This document shows, one piece after another, positions 13,871-20,247 of a stretch of 20,247 bases of DNA. The notes under the pieces are model-generated. The model was given only the letters and a program-made list of their open reading frames with translations. It ran no database searches and was not told the origin of the DNA. The position numbers and the translations under genes were made by a program. The DNA comes from JBCBKZ01 sp039026975. GTDB taxonomy: Bacteria; Bacteroidota; Bacteroidia; J057. Within the stretch, counting starts at the first letter, position 1; every line of letters starts with the position of its first letter. Location of the stretch: assembly GCA_039026975.1 (NCBI GenBank), contig JBCCLI010000078.1, forward strand, positions 1-20,247, written 5' to 3'.

Positions 13871-14263
13871 TTACCCCTCCAGGGAGAAATTAAACTTGAT
13901 GGTTACCCAGTCTGAAACTGGTAGTCCATGCTGGCGAGCTGGGGTGAAGGTTAAGATGTGTATGTATTTCATCACTGATCTGGTCAGGGCTGGAGGGTAT
14001 TCTCCTAAAAACTTAGAAGTAACATAGTTTCCTTCCTGGTCTACTAGTATACTTATTCTCACACTTCCCTCTATTCCGTGTTCATTTCGGGCGTAGTCAT
14101 TATTTATCTGATCTGCTATCATAAATAAATTGAGAGGCTCGGGGCTTACGTACCTTCCTGCTACCTCTACAAGGTCATGGTGGGTGATGGCGATTTGGGT
14201 TTCTTGGGAATAGGCCATCTGCAAACAAATTCCCAGCGTAACGAACAGCTTGATGGCATTCAT
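13871..14263 (-). CDS. Small secreted TonB-C-terminal-domain-like protein, second copy
   Basis: The 130-residue product has a signal peptide (NAIKLFVTLGICLQMAYS, cut near SQ). The mature domain has VRISILVDQEGNYVTSKF near residue 68 and ends LTFTPARQHGLPVSDWVTIKFNF. It matches the 13230 gene motif for motif: ILVD-x-(D/E)-GNY, then F-T-P-A-R, then WVTIK. The two are therefore diverged tandem paralogues. No membrane anchor or proline-rich region is present. An 11-bp triple repeat at 14306-14338 lies 43 bases before its start, and a terminator-like stem lies after it, so it appears to be regulated alone. Function is unknown beyond the fold. Confidence 0.72.
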   Translation of the reverse strand: MNAIKLFVTLGICLQMAYSQETQIAITHHDLVEVAGRYVSPEPLNLFMIADQINNDYARNEHGIEGSVRISILVDQEGNYVTSKFLGEYPPALTRSVMKYIHILTFTPARQHGLPVSDWVTIKFNFSLEG

Positions 14264-14305
14264 TTTTTGGTGGTTAAGTTTTACTTAAGATACCTATTTA
14301 TATCC

Positions 14306-14338
14306 AATGTTACCAAATTGTTACCAAAATGTTATCGG
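14306..14338 (-). promoter_or_regulatory. Three 11-bp direct repeats upstream of the TonB-C-like gene
   Basis: Three head-to-tail units read AATGTTACCAA, ATTGTTACCAA and AATGTTATCGG on the plus strand; the third is degenerate. The 11-base period places each unit on the same side of the helix. On the minus strand, a TTG inside the array is 22 bases from TATAAATA, a weak -7 element, so the array would overlap the promoter of the 13871-14263 gene. An operator with several subunits is the likely reading; no regulator is identified. Confidence 0.45.
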
Positions 14339-14408
14339 AAAGTTGGGTAAAACACATGCTGACATAGGCTAACTGGGGAATTAGCTCCTAGCTTACTTAG
14401 CACTATGT

Positions 14409-14939
14409 CTATCGGAGTACCTTCTCCTTGAACACATACTCTATCTGTTCAATGCTGATCCGAGCTTCTTTTCCAGCTGTGTAGAGGATTTGGCAAATGA
14501 AATTTCGCGTGCCAATGGGGAAGTTAAAGCTTTCATTAATCCCTTTACGGAAGAACTGTAGGGCAAAGCCTTCTTCAAACTGGGCTCTGTAAATGGGGTA
14601 GCTTTTGTCCTCAAAATGGATCATATACATGAACCGCTTAACCTGATCTGGCCAAAAGTTTTTGTCTTTCTTGACTTCCCTTGGGTCCATACTCATCTCC
14701 ATATTAATATGGTGACGAATACATCCCCCCTGTGTGATGACTACATACCTAGTGTTAGAGATGCGAGCGGACTCTATTCGGGTAAGAGAGTCCCATTTAT
14801 GATCTGTAAAAAAGGGGTTATATCTGTGAATAACCGGTTTCAACTTATTTATATCTAGCCGGCAGTCAGTAGGCTGGGCTGAGATGGACATCCAGCCACT
14901 TACCAAAATTCCCATTAATATCCCCACTACATAACGCAT
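14409..14939 (-). CDS. Secreted protein of unknown function
   Basis: I do not recognise this 176-residue protein. It has a clear signal peptide (MRYVVGILMGILVSGWMSISA, cut before QP), so it is exported to the periplasm or beyond. The mature part has three cysteines (in TDCRLD, GGCIRHH and NFICQIL), an HRYNPFFTDHKW segment, a basic and acidic middle and a C-terminal segment rich in beta-type residues (ARISIEQIEYVF). No lipobox is seen. It starts 29 bases after the end of the Omp85-like gene on the same strand, so the two are probably co-transcribed and may act together at the outer membrane. That link is inferred from position only. Confidence 0.7.
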   Translation of the reverse strand: MRYVVGILMGILVSGWMSISAQPTDCRLDINKLKPVIHRYNPFFTDHKWDSLTRIESARISNTRYVVITQGGCIRHHINMEMSMDPREVKKDKNFWPDQVKRFMYMIHFEDKSYPIYRAQFEEGFALQFFRKGINESFNFPIGTRNFICQILYTAGKEARISIEQIEYVFKEKVLR

Positions 14940-14968
14940 CCTTTAAATTTCTCAATTCTCAACTAGCA

Positions 14969-16771
14969 TCAAAACTGGTTTACAAAGCCTATGTGGATTT
15001 TTCCTCGTGTAGGCTGGAAGTCTTGGTTTTCAGATTTCCCTACTGCGTAGCTGATAGAAATAATGCCTGCTTTGGTTTCATAGTTCATCCCTAAGCCTAT
15101 CCCCATGGGGTGTAAGACCTCTCCGCTTGCTCTATTTTCCAGGTAAGCATAGTCAAAAAAGGTATACATAAAGGAATTTTTCTCCAGTAACAGTCGGTAC
15201 TCCGCACTAAAACGTGAATACAGATTAGTGAAAAACTCATTTTCATTAAACCCCCTGAGGCTTCTAGCTCCTCCTACTTGTAGCAAGTCATTGAGAAAAT
15301 ATACCTCTTGATTTAGCCAGTAGGTGTGGTTAGCTAGATGCATGACGTGCCTACCTCCCAAAGGGCTGAATACAGAAAACTGGCTTTGTAGCTCTAGCAG
15401 GCTTTGGCTTTCAGCCAAGCGCTCATACACGGCCTCATCTACCAATGCATTTCTACGAATGTCTCTGCTCCCTATAGAAAGAACCACATCTGTAAATATC
15501 CCTTTTCTGGGGTTCCACTGGTAATCAAGAGTATTTATCCTGATACCTGTACCCACAGATTGCTGAACCCCATCCAGGAGAGAGGGAATGGACAGGGAGG
15601 AGGTAGATATAGTAGAATCCAGTAGACGAGAGGCTCTGTTATTTACCGTGAGACGAGCTGAGACCTCAGGAGAAAATTGATAGCTGACAGCTGCCTGAAA
15701 CGTTCTGACCAGAAACTGGTCCTCTTGATTTCGGATATCAAATGATCCTTCCACCTGAAAGGGAGTCCCCAGAATGTAGGGTATGGCAAGTTGAGTGAAG
15801 AGAGCCTGTGAGGTGGTGGTTAGCTTTTGATAGAGAAAAGTAAAGCGTTCTCCCCTTCTAAATGGACTGATGAGTGTAATGTCTGCTGATCCGGTTAATT
15901 GTAAACTGAGGTCATTTTCCTGGGGTTGCTGAAGAATCCCAAGTAGTATATCAAATCTACTGTTGTTTTTATTTTTGATAGGAAGGTGTATGGTAGCTTG
16001 GTTAGCGGGAGAAATTTCCACGTAGGGAATAGAGTCTAGTTCAAAGTAAATGGAGTTGTCCAGCCTATTTTTGATGGTAGCCAATAGTTGATTCGTAAAA
16101 GGCATACCTTGCTCTACGCCTAAGAAGGCATAAATAAAAGAGAGCCTTTCCCTTACCTCTCCTGCTACTTGTAAGCTATCTACCAGGATTCTAGGTCCAG
16201 ATTCCCAGCGGTAATGCACGCTGGCGCCTAAAACACCAGAGGATTTTTCCTGGTAGGTTACCCCTTCCAGTTCCAAGCTTGCCAATGCATAACCGCCTTG
16301 ATCAGCCCTGATGGCAGTTAGTAATTTTTTTTCAAGGGTCTCCCAGTCAAGTGGGGGCTTTTTTCTTAGATAAAGCTGTAAATCAGGATGAGATCGCAGG
16401 ATGGATTCCTCTATAATGAGACTATCTAAAATGTACAGGGGACCCTGAAAGAAATGAAGGCTAAAAGTGTCTTCCTTTAGAGAAAAAGAATCTAGTGTGC
16501 TTGCCTGCCAGCCTTTTGGTCTTACGGTTTCCATCCACTTCTTTGTGAGAATAGGTAACTCAGACGAGTCTGATGCACCTTTGAAAATTTGTTCGGTCTT
16601 TTCTAGTAAAAAGGGATCAGATAATCCTGATAGCTTCAGGTGAATTTGTCTGTTAGGTTGGGCATGCAGGGAGAAAGTACAAAGACATAAGAGGGAAATA
16701 AGGCGGGAAGCCATAGTCATTAAAAGCCATTTACTGACAGATCGATATATTTTCTTACACCAGACTTCCAC
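14969..16771 (-). CDS. Omp85/TamA-like outer membrane beta-barrel protein
   Basis: The 600-residue protein has a POTRA-like N-terminal part followed by a beta-barrel. The segment GPRILVDSLQVAG followed by FLGVEQGMPFTNQ and IKNRLDNSIYFE reads as a typical POTRA. Alternating polar and non-polar strands begin near residue 285. LRGF at 505-508 is the conserved barrel-loop motif of the Omp85 superfamily, and the chain ends in Phe as outer membrane barrels do. The first ATG gives an extra basic stretch; ATGs at 16720 or 16714 give a proper signal peptide (MASRLISLLCLCTFSLHAQ), so the true start is probably one of these. It is shorter than BamA (about 800), closer to TamA. Its client proteins are unknown; the unknown secreted protein downstream is a candidate partner. 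Confidence 0.85.
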   Translation of the reverse strand: MEVWCKKIYRSVSKWLLMTMASRLISLLCLCTFSLHAQPNRQIHLKLSGLSDPFLLEKTEQIFKGASDSSELPILTKKWMETVRPKGWQASTLDSFSLKEDTFSLHFFQGPLYILDSLIIEESILRSHPDLQLYLRKKPPLDWETLEKKLLTAIRADQGGYALASLELEGVTYQEKSSGVLGASVHYRWESGPRILVDSLQVAGEVRERLSFIYAFLGVEQGMPFTNQLLATIKNRLDNSIYFELDSIPYVEISPANQATIHLPIKNKNNSRFDILLGILQQPQENDLSLQLTGSADITLISPFRRGERFTFLYQKLTTTSQALFTQLAIPYILGTPFQVEGSFDIRNQEDQFLVRTFQAAVSYQFSPEVSARLTVNNRASRLLDSTISTSSLSIPSLLDGVQQSVGTGIRINTLDYQWNPRKGIFTDVVLSIGSRDIRRNALVDEAVYERLAESQSLLELQSQFSVFSPLGGRHVMHLANHTYWLNQEVYFLNDLLQVGGARSLRGFNENEFFTNLYSRFSAEYRLLLEKNSFMYTFFDYAYLENRASGEVLHPMGIGLGMNYETKAGIISISYAVGKSENQDFQPTRGKIHIGFVNQF

Positions 16772-16914
16772 CTTTCAGATGATTGAAATGAGATAGCTTT
16801 ATGTTTCTTTTCGAGGATAAAATTATGAATCAGGCATATTTATAAAAGTAAACGTACCCTTCAAGAGGGAGAATTGATTAGATACAGAACAATTTCGCCA
16901 GATTCCACACAAAA

Positions 16915-16948
16915 TTTGGTTCCTATGCAAGATTTTTAAGTAAATTTA
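16915..16948 (+). promoter_or_regulatory. Promoter candidate for htrA
   Basis: TTTG at 16915-16918 and TAAATTTA at 16941-16948 are 22 bases apart. The second differs from TAnnTTTG only in the last base, so both boxes and spacing fit the Bacteroidota pattern. Transcription would start near 16955, giving a leader of about 90 bases that carries the inverted repeat at 16961-17008. Confidence 0.45.
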
Positions 16949-16960
16949 ACCCTATATGTG

Positions 16961-17008
16961 TACTGAATGTATCCCTGATTTTTTCATTCTCATTCATTTC
17001 ATTCAGTA
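16961..17008 (+). promoter_or_regulatory. 9-bp inverted repeat in the htrA leader
   Basis: TACTGAATG (16961-16969) and CATTCAGTA (17000-17008) are perfect complements separated by 30 bases; the right part of the loop is rich in CATT repeats. In RNA this would form a stem with a large loop between the predicted start site and the htrA ATG. In DNA it could be two halves of an operator. A role in stress control of htrA is inference. Confidence 0.4.
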
Positions 17009-17045
17009 GGATATAAAAGATCTAAAGCCTCTTAAAATTAGCGAT

Positions 17046-18533
17046 ATGATCAAGAGAATTGCAGGTGTTTTTTTGCTTTCTATGATAGGAGCAATGTCAG
17101 GAATGGGGCTTTATGAATACTTTTTTTCTTCTAAGGAAGTATACTACCTGCCTAGCCCGCCCATCCAGCCTGTTTCTTCAAGATATACTCCTACTTCTGA
17201 TCATCAGGGCGCTTCCCCGCAGGTAAGAAGTATGAACTTCCCTGACTTTGTGCTTGCAGCAGACATGGCTAAGCCTGCAGTGGTACACATCAGATCCAGC
17301 TATGACGCGAAACGTAAAAGTAGTCATGCAGATTTTTTCAGTAATCCCTGGCAGGACTATTTTGATGATGATATGTACAATGGACATAACGGAATCGCTT
17401 CAGGCTCCGGGGTGATCATCTCCGGTGAAGGGTACATCATCACCAACAATCATGTCATTGAAGATGCCAACAAAATAGAGGTAACCTTATCTGATAATCG
17501 ATCTTTCCCAGCTAAGCTAATAGGGACAGATGCTAATACAGACTTAGCTGTCTTAAAAGTGGAGTCTACCTTTTTACCCTACCTAACGTTTGGTGATTCT
17601 GATGAAGTGAGAGTAGGAGAATGGGTCTTAGCTGTAGGAAATCCTATGGATTTAAATTCCACAGTAACTGCTGGAATAGTGAGTGCCAAAGGGAGAGATA
17701 TTAATTTGCTTAGAAACGATGCGACTTATCCTGTGGAGTCTTTCATTCAAACAGACGCAGCTGTCAACAGAGGAAACAGTGGAGGCGCACTTATTAATGA
17801 TCAGGGAGAGCTAATAGGTATTAATACAGCTATAGCCTCACGCACCGGTTTCTATGCGGGATATTCTTTTGCTATTCCTGCCAGTATTGCGCAGAAAGTG
17901 ATGGAAGACCTCATTACCTATGGGAAGGTGAAAAGGGGCATACTAGGGGTGAATATCAGGGCTGTAGATGCAGAGTTAGCAGAAAAGCATTCCCTACAGA
18001 CCCTGAGGGGTGCCTTTATAGATAAAGTACTACCAGGAAGTGGGGCGCAGGAAGCGGGCATTGAAACTGGAGATATCATTATTTCCGTCAATGATATTCC
18101 GGTGAACAGTACCCCTGAACTACAAGAGCAAGTGAGTAGGTATAGGCCTGGAGAGAATATAGAAATAAGAGTGTTCAGGGAGGGCGTAGAGAAAGTATTT
18201 ATCGTCTCCCTCAAGTCCTTGGAAGGAGAAGAAAGTATTAGCTTACGTTCTGGTGGAAAGGAGAATATCCAATTTAGGGGGAATAGATTCCGCATGCCTA
18301 ATGAGAATGAGCTAGAACAGTTTGAAGCTAAAAATGGGATTATACTAGAACAGCCTAATCAATCATTTTACGAGGCTGGCATAGAAGGAGGATTCTTCAT
18401 AGAAGAAATCAATGGAAAACAGGTAAAAGACATAGACCAATTATATCTTCTGCTACTAGGTTCCAGAAAATCTCTCCATATTTCTGGCTTAACGCCTCAA
18501 GGCAAAGCTAAATCCTACGACATAGATTGGTAG
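17046..18533 (+). CDS. HtrA/DegP-family serine protease with two PDZ domains
   Basis: The 495-residue protein starts with a hydrophobic stretch (residues 5-27) that acts as signal or anchor, so the enzyme works in the periplasm. The trypsin-like domain has the full triad: His136 in TNNHVI, Asp166 in NTDLAVL and Ser245 in RGNSGGAL. PDZ1 lies near residues 295-380 (GVNIRAVDAE, then GAQEAGIETGDIIISVND) and PDZ2 near 410-495 (YEAGIEGGFFIEEINGKQV). It degrades or holds misfolded envelope proteins. The domain order is that of DegP/DegQ. It is divergent from the Omp85-like gene, an arrangement that suits envelope quality control. pdxJ follows after 45 bases with no terminator seen. Confidence 0.95.
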   Translation: MIKRIAGVFLLSMIGAMSGMGLYEYFFSSKEVYYLPSPPIQPVSSRYTPTSDHQGASPQVRSMNFPDFVLAADMAKPAVVHIRSSYDAKRKSSHADFFSNPWQDYFDDDMYNGHNGIASGSGVIISGEGYIITNNHVIEDANKIEVTLSDNRSFPAKLIGTDANTDLAVLKVESTFLPYLTFGDSDEVRVGEWVLAVGNPMDLNSTVTAGIVSAKGRDINLLRNDATYPVESFIQTDAAVNRGNSGGALINDQGELIGINTAIASRTGFYAGYSFAIPASIAQKVMEDLITYGKVKRGILGVNIRAVDAELAEKHSLQTLRGAFIDKVLPGSGAQEAGIETGDIIISVNDIPVNSTPELQEQVSRYRPGENIEIRVFREGVEKVFIVSLKSLEGEESISLRSGGKENIQFRGNRFRMPNENELEQFEAKNGIILEQPNQSFYEAGIEGGFFIEEINGKQVKDIDQLYLLLLGSRKSLHISGLTPQGKAKSYDIDW

Positions 18534-18578
18534 AAGAATCACCTTTCTATATACTTTTAAGAAGATTTCAAAAAACTT

Positions 18579-19292
18579 ATGACTGCACTTAGTGTAAACC
18601 TAAATAAGGTGGCACTGATTCGTAATTCTAGAGGCAGAAATTATCCTGACCTGGTCAAGGTAGCCTTAGATTGTCAGCGTATGGGTGCTGATGGCATTAC
18701 GATCCACCCCAGGCCAGATGAACGCCATGCCCGTAAATCAGATATTTCTGCTCTCAAAGAAGCGTTAACGGTAGAGCTGAATGTAGAAGGCTATCCTAAT
18801 GAGGCCCTACTTAAGGTAGTGGAAACCTACAAGCCCGCACAGTTTACCATGGTCCCAGATCCTCCCGGTGCCCTCACCTCAAATGCCGGATGGGATACCC
18901 TTACACACGCTAGCTTGCTGAAAGAGGTCATAGCCAGAATGCATGAGGCAGGAATCAGGTGCTCCATATTTACGGGTACTGAAGCTAGATATATTGAGGG
19001 AGCTGTAGCCACAGGAACTGACAGAATCGAATTATATACTGAGCCTTATGCAGAACAGTATGACCAAAGAGAACAAGCTGTAGCTCCCTTTACAGAGGCT
19101 GCCAAGCTAGCCCACACGCTAGGGCTTCAGGTTAATGCCGGGCATGATCTTAATCTGGATAACCTTGCTTACTTTGCTAAAAAAGTCCCTTATCTGGATG
19201 AAGTATCCATAGGCCATGCACTAGTAACAGATGCCCTTTACCTGGGCCTTCAGGAAACCATTACACGCTACCAGAAGTGTTTGGGGAAGTAG
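18579..19292 (+). CDS. pdxJ: Pyridoxine 5'-phosphate synthase
   Basis: The 237-residue protein matches PdxJ in length and motifs: LSVNLNKVALIRNSRG at the start, HPRPDERHAR (His43, Arg45, His50), LNVEGYP (Glu70), NAGHDLNLDNL (His189) and IGHALV (His213). It joins 3-amino-2-oxopropyl phosphate and 1-deoxy-D-xylulose 5-phosphate to form pyridoxine 5'-phosphate, the last step of the DXP-dependent vitamin B6 route, in the cytoplasm. His43, Glu70 and His189 align with the catalytic His45, Glu72 and His193 of E. coli. It follows htrA by 45 bases and may share its transcript, though the functions are unrelated. Confidence 0.97.
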   Translation: MTALSVNLNKVALIRNSRGRNYPDLVKVALDCQRMGADGITIHPRPDERHARKSDISALKEALTVELNVEGYPNEALLKVVETYKPAQFTMVPDPPGALTSNAGWDTLTHASLLKEVIARMHEAGIRCSIFTGTEARYIEGAVATGTDRIELYTEPYAEQYDQREQAVAPFTEAAKLAHTLGLQVNAGHDLNLDNLAYFAKKVPYLDEVSIGHALVTDALYLGLQETITRYQKCLGK

Positions 19293-19332
19293 AGGTGGCT
19301 TAGCTCAGAGAGTCCATAAACAATAGAACTCA

Positions 19333-19468
19333 TCATTCCGTTGGGCATAGTTTGTATGGTCCAGTGGGTCAAACGGAACCTAAGACCTTAGTCTAGGGAT
19401 GCTTTTAATTGTTCGCTAGACCCCGCCTGACCCTTCATAGGTAATGCCCTATAAACCCACCGGAGTGA
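19333..19468. repeat. Large nested imperfect inverted repeat between convergent genes
   Basis: Several helices are nested about one centre: TCATTCCG (19333-19340) with CGGAGTGA (19461-19468, one G-U), GGGCAT (19343-19348) with ATGCCC (19444-19449), TATG (19355-19358) with CATA (19436-19439), GGGTCA (19366-19371) with TGACCC (19428-19433), CGG (19374-19376) with CCG (19423-19425), and GTCTAG (19391-19396) with CTAGAC (19416-19421). Together they fold about 136 bases into one long arm. No protein is encoded. It may be a structured RNA, a shared 3' end for pdxJ, or a small non-autonomous mobile element. Confidence 0.5.
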
Positions 19469-19489
19469 AGTACTTTTGAGGGGCTAACC

Positions 19490-19780
19490 TCAGATAATCC
19501 TCACCTCTTCTACTAGGTTCCGCTTAAGTTTACGATTCACCAATTCCTTGATTTTGGTACGTGCGAGGGAGAGTTCCTGCTTCCACACAGGGGACTTCAT
19601 TTTAATGTATAGCACGCCACGCTGGAACCAGATTTTTTCTGTATTAGAAGAGATAGCTTGTCCCATGAGCACTTCCCATTCTTCAATGACAGACTGAATA
19701 TCCACCTGATCTTTCAGTCGGTTTTTCTTGAGAAACATCTCTATTGCCTCTCCTAAACTCATCATGCGGTTACGTGCCAT
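19490..19780 (-). CDS. DUF721/DciA-like protein
   Basis: The 96-residue protein matches the short DUF721 form common in Bacteroidota: an N-terminal helix with SLGEAIEMFLKKNRLKDQVD, then VIEEWEVLMGQAISSNTEKIW, a strand GVLYIKMKSPVWKQELSLAR, and a basic C-terminal helix ending VEEVRII. DciA in other bacteria shares this fold and loads the replicative helicase DnaB at the origin; whether this short form does the same is not shown. The ATG at 19780 is used, with further Met codons at residues 6 and 7 possible. It faces a truncated NYN gene across 199 AT-rich bases that should hold promoters for both. Confidence 0.82.
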   Translation of the reverse strand: MARNRMMSLGEAIEMFLKKNRLKDQVDIQSVIEEWEVLMGQAISSNTEKIWFQRGVLYIKMKSPVWKQELSLARTKIKELVNRKLKRNLVEEVRII

Positions 19781-19979
19781 TGATTATTACCAAAGGTTAT
19801 TTTTAAAAAAGGGTTTTGATATATTAAGTAACAAGAATACTGGGACTCGTATTAGCAAACAATACAAATTTTTTTTCGTAAATTTATCATCAGATAATGC
19901 TCTCGGCTACGTATTCCTATTTTTATTATCAGAATAGCGGGAATGCCAAACCTGGAGCTTTTTTTATGCCTAATTTTTA

Positions 19980-20117
19980 ATGGAAAAGAAAACCGCAATT
20001 CTAGTTGACGGAGGATTCTTTCTAAAAAGATATCGTTCAATCTTTAAGATTAAAGTTCTAGATCCTAAAAGAACTGCTACCTTCCTATGGGAAATGTGCC
20101 TTAAACATCTAAGGTAA
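19980..20117 (+). pseudogene. Truncated NYN/PIN-like domain gene (N-terminal fragment)
   Basis: The frame starting at 19980 gives only 45 residues: MEKKTAILVDGGFFLKRYRS, then about 25 more to KHLR and a TAA at 20115. The start AILVDGGFFLKR is typical of NYN-domain (LabA-like, PIN-fold) proteins of Bacteroidota, where the Asp is the first acidic residue of the nuclease-type site. Such proteins are normally well over 150 residues, and the later acidic motifs are missing. Reading on in all three frames I cannot find the expected continuation, so a simple one-base frameshift is unlikely; a deletion or insertion near 20115 fits better. Confidence 0.55.
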
Positions 20118-20160
20118 AAAAGCCAACTTGATAAGTTCTTGTATCCTTATTTACTCCATT

Positions 20161-20247
20161 CTATTCGAGCGCTATTACATTCGCCTGTCCATTAAGCACT
20201 TTGATATATTGGATAGACGTGTCAGGCTGGTCTCCAAAAGCGGTTTG
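20161..20247 (-). CDS. Possible C-terminal end of a minus-strand gene cut by the window edge
   Basis: From the right edge a minus-strand frame runs 28 residues to a TAG at 20163-20161 and ends DTSIQYIKVLNGQANVIALE. The residue mix looks like a folded protein end, with alternating strand-type residues, but I do not recognise the family. A plus-strand frame (20118-20247) is also open over this stretch, so the choice is a judgement. If real, this gene converges on the truncated NYN gene and may mark what replaced its missing part. Confidence 0.35.
   Translation of the reverse strand, partial: QTAFGDQPDTSIQYIKVLNGQANVIALE

Noticed and set aside
14368..14385. GCTAA/TTAGC stem as terminator of the 14409 gene.
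   Set aside because: It has only five pairs and no T run on the minus strand.
19294..19308. GGTGGCTTAGCTCAG looks like the 5' end of a tRNA.
   Set aside because: No anticodon arm, T-arm (GGTTCRANTCC) or matching acceptor 3' strand follows; only the D-arm-like words match.
20118..20247. Open plus-strand frame after the NYN stop, as a possible frameshifted continuation.
   Set aside because: Its translation (rich in Ile, Ser, Arg, Tyr) has none of the acidic motifs expected in the NYN domain, so a simple frameshift is not supported.

Overview
The window is chromosomal DNA from a member of the Bacteroidota, most likely a Cytophagia-type marine or environmental bacterium. Support for this: small secreted proteins with a TonB-C-like domain, a NYN-type PIN-like gene start, Omp85 and HtrA in typical Bacteroidota form, few Shine-Dalgarno sequences, and promoter candidates of the TTG-N(17-23)-TAnnTTTG kind. 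The genus cannot be read from the sequence alone. I see no CRISPR array, rRNA, intact tRNA, intact insertion sequence or prophage.

Layout, left to right. (1) A 370-base leader with a strong Bacteroidota promoter candidate, whose spacer is filled by an 18-bp perfect palindrome, precedes a two-gene unit. This unit encodes a membrane 4Fe-4S protein (HdrC/NarI-like) and a CCG-domain protein (HdrB-like), together a membrane electron-transfer module resembling heterodisulfide reductase. (2) A non-coding stretch with hairpins, a terminator and one copy of a composite repeat, then a membrane-anchored lytic transglycosylase with a C-terminal EF-hand loop, then a second copy of the repeat. (3) sbcD-sbcC, the SbcCD/Mre11-Rad50 nuclease pair, with a terminator-like hairpin directly in front of the sbcD start. 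(4) A spacer with three small hairpins about 25 bases apart, then GntP-family permease, RidA, a fold-type III PLP enzyme with the HxC metal motif of zinc D-serine dehydratases, and an M19 dipeptidase. These four read as a D-hydroxy-amino-acid or D-amino-acid dipeptide utilisation cluster. (5) A minus-strand block: two small secreted TonB-C-like paralogues, a secreted protein of unknown function, and an Omp85/TamA-like outer membrane protein. (6) A divergent htrA protease gene and pdxJ (vitamin B6 synthesis). (7) A non-coding stretch with a large nested inverted repeat, a DUF721/DciA-like gene on the minus strand, a truncated NYN-domain gene start, and possibly the C-terminal end of another minus-strand gene at the right edge.

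The most connected story is region 4. A DsdX-like permease, a dehydratase that would release 2-aminoacrylate, RidA to deaminate it, and a dipeptidase whose family accepts D-residues fit one pathway. The PLP cofactor needed there depends on the pathway that pdxJ, also in this window, belongs to. The strongest non-coding signals are the operator-like palindrome at 191-208, the hairpin before sbcD, the spaced hairpins at 8692-8757, the repeat pair at 2806-2897 and 4100-4211, and the nested inverted repeat at 19333-19468.
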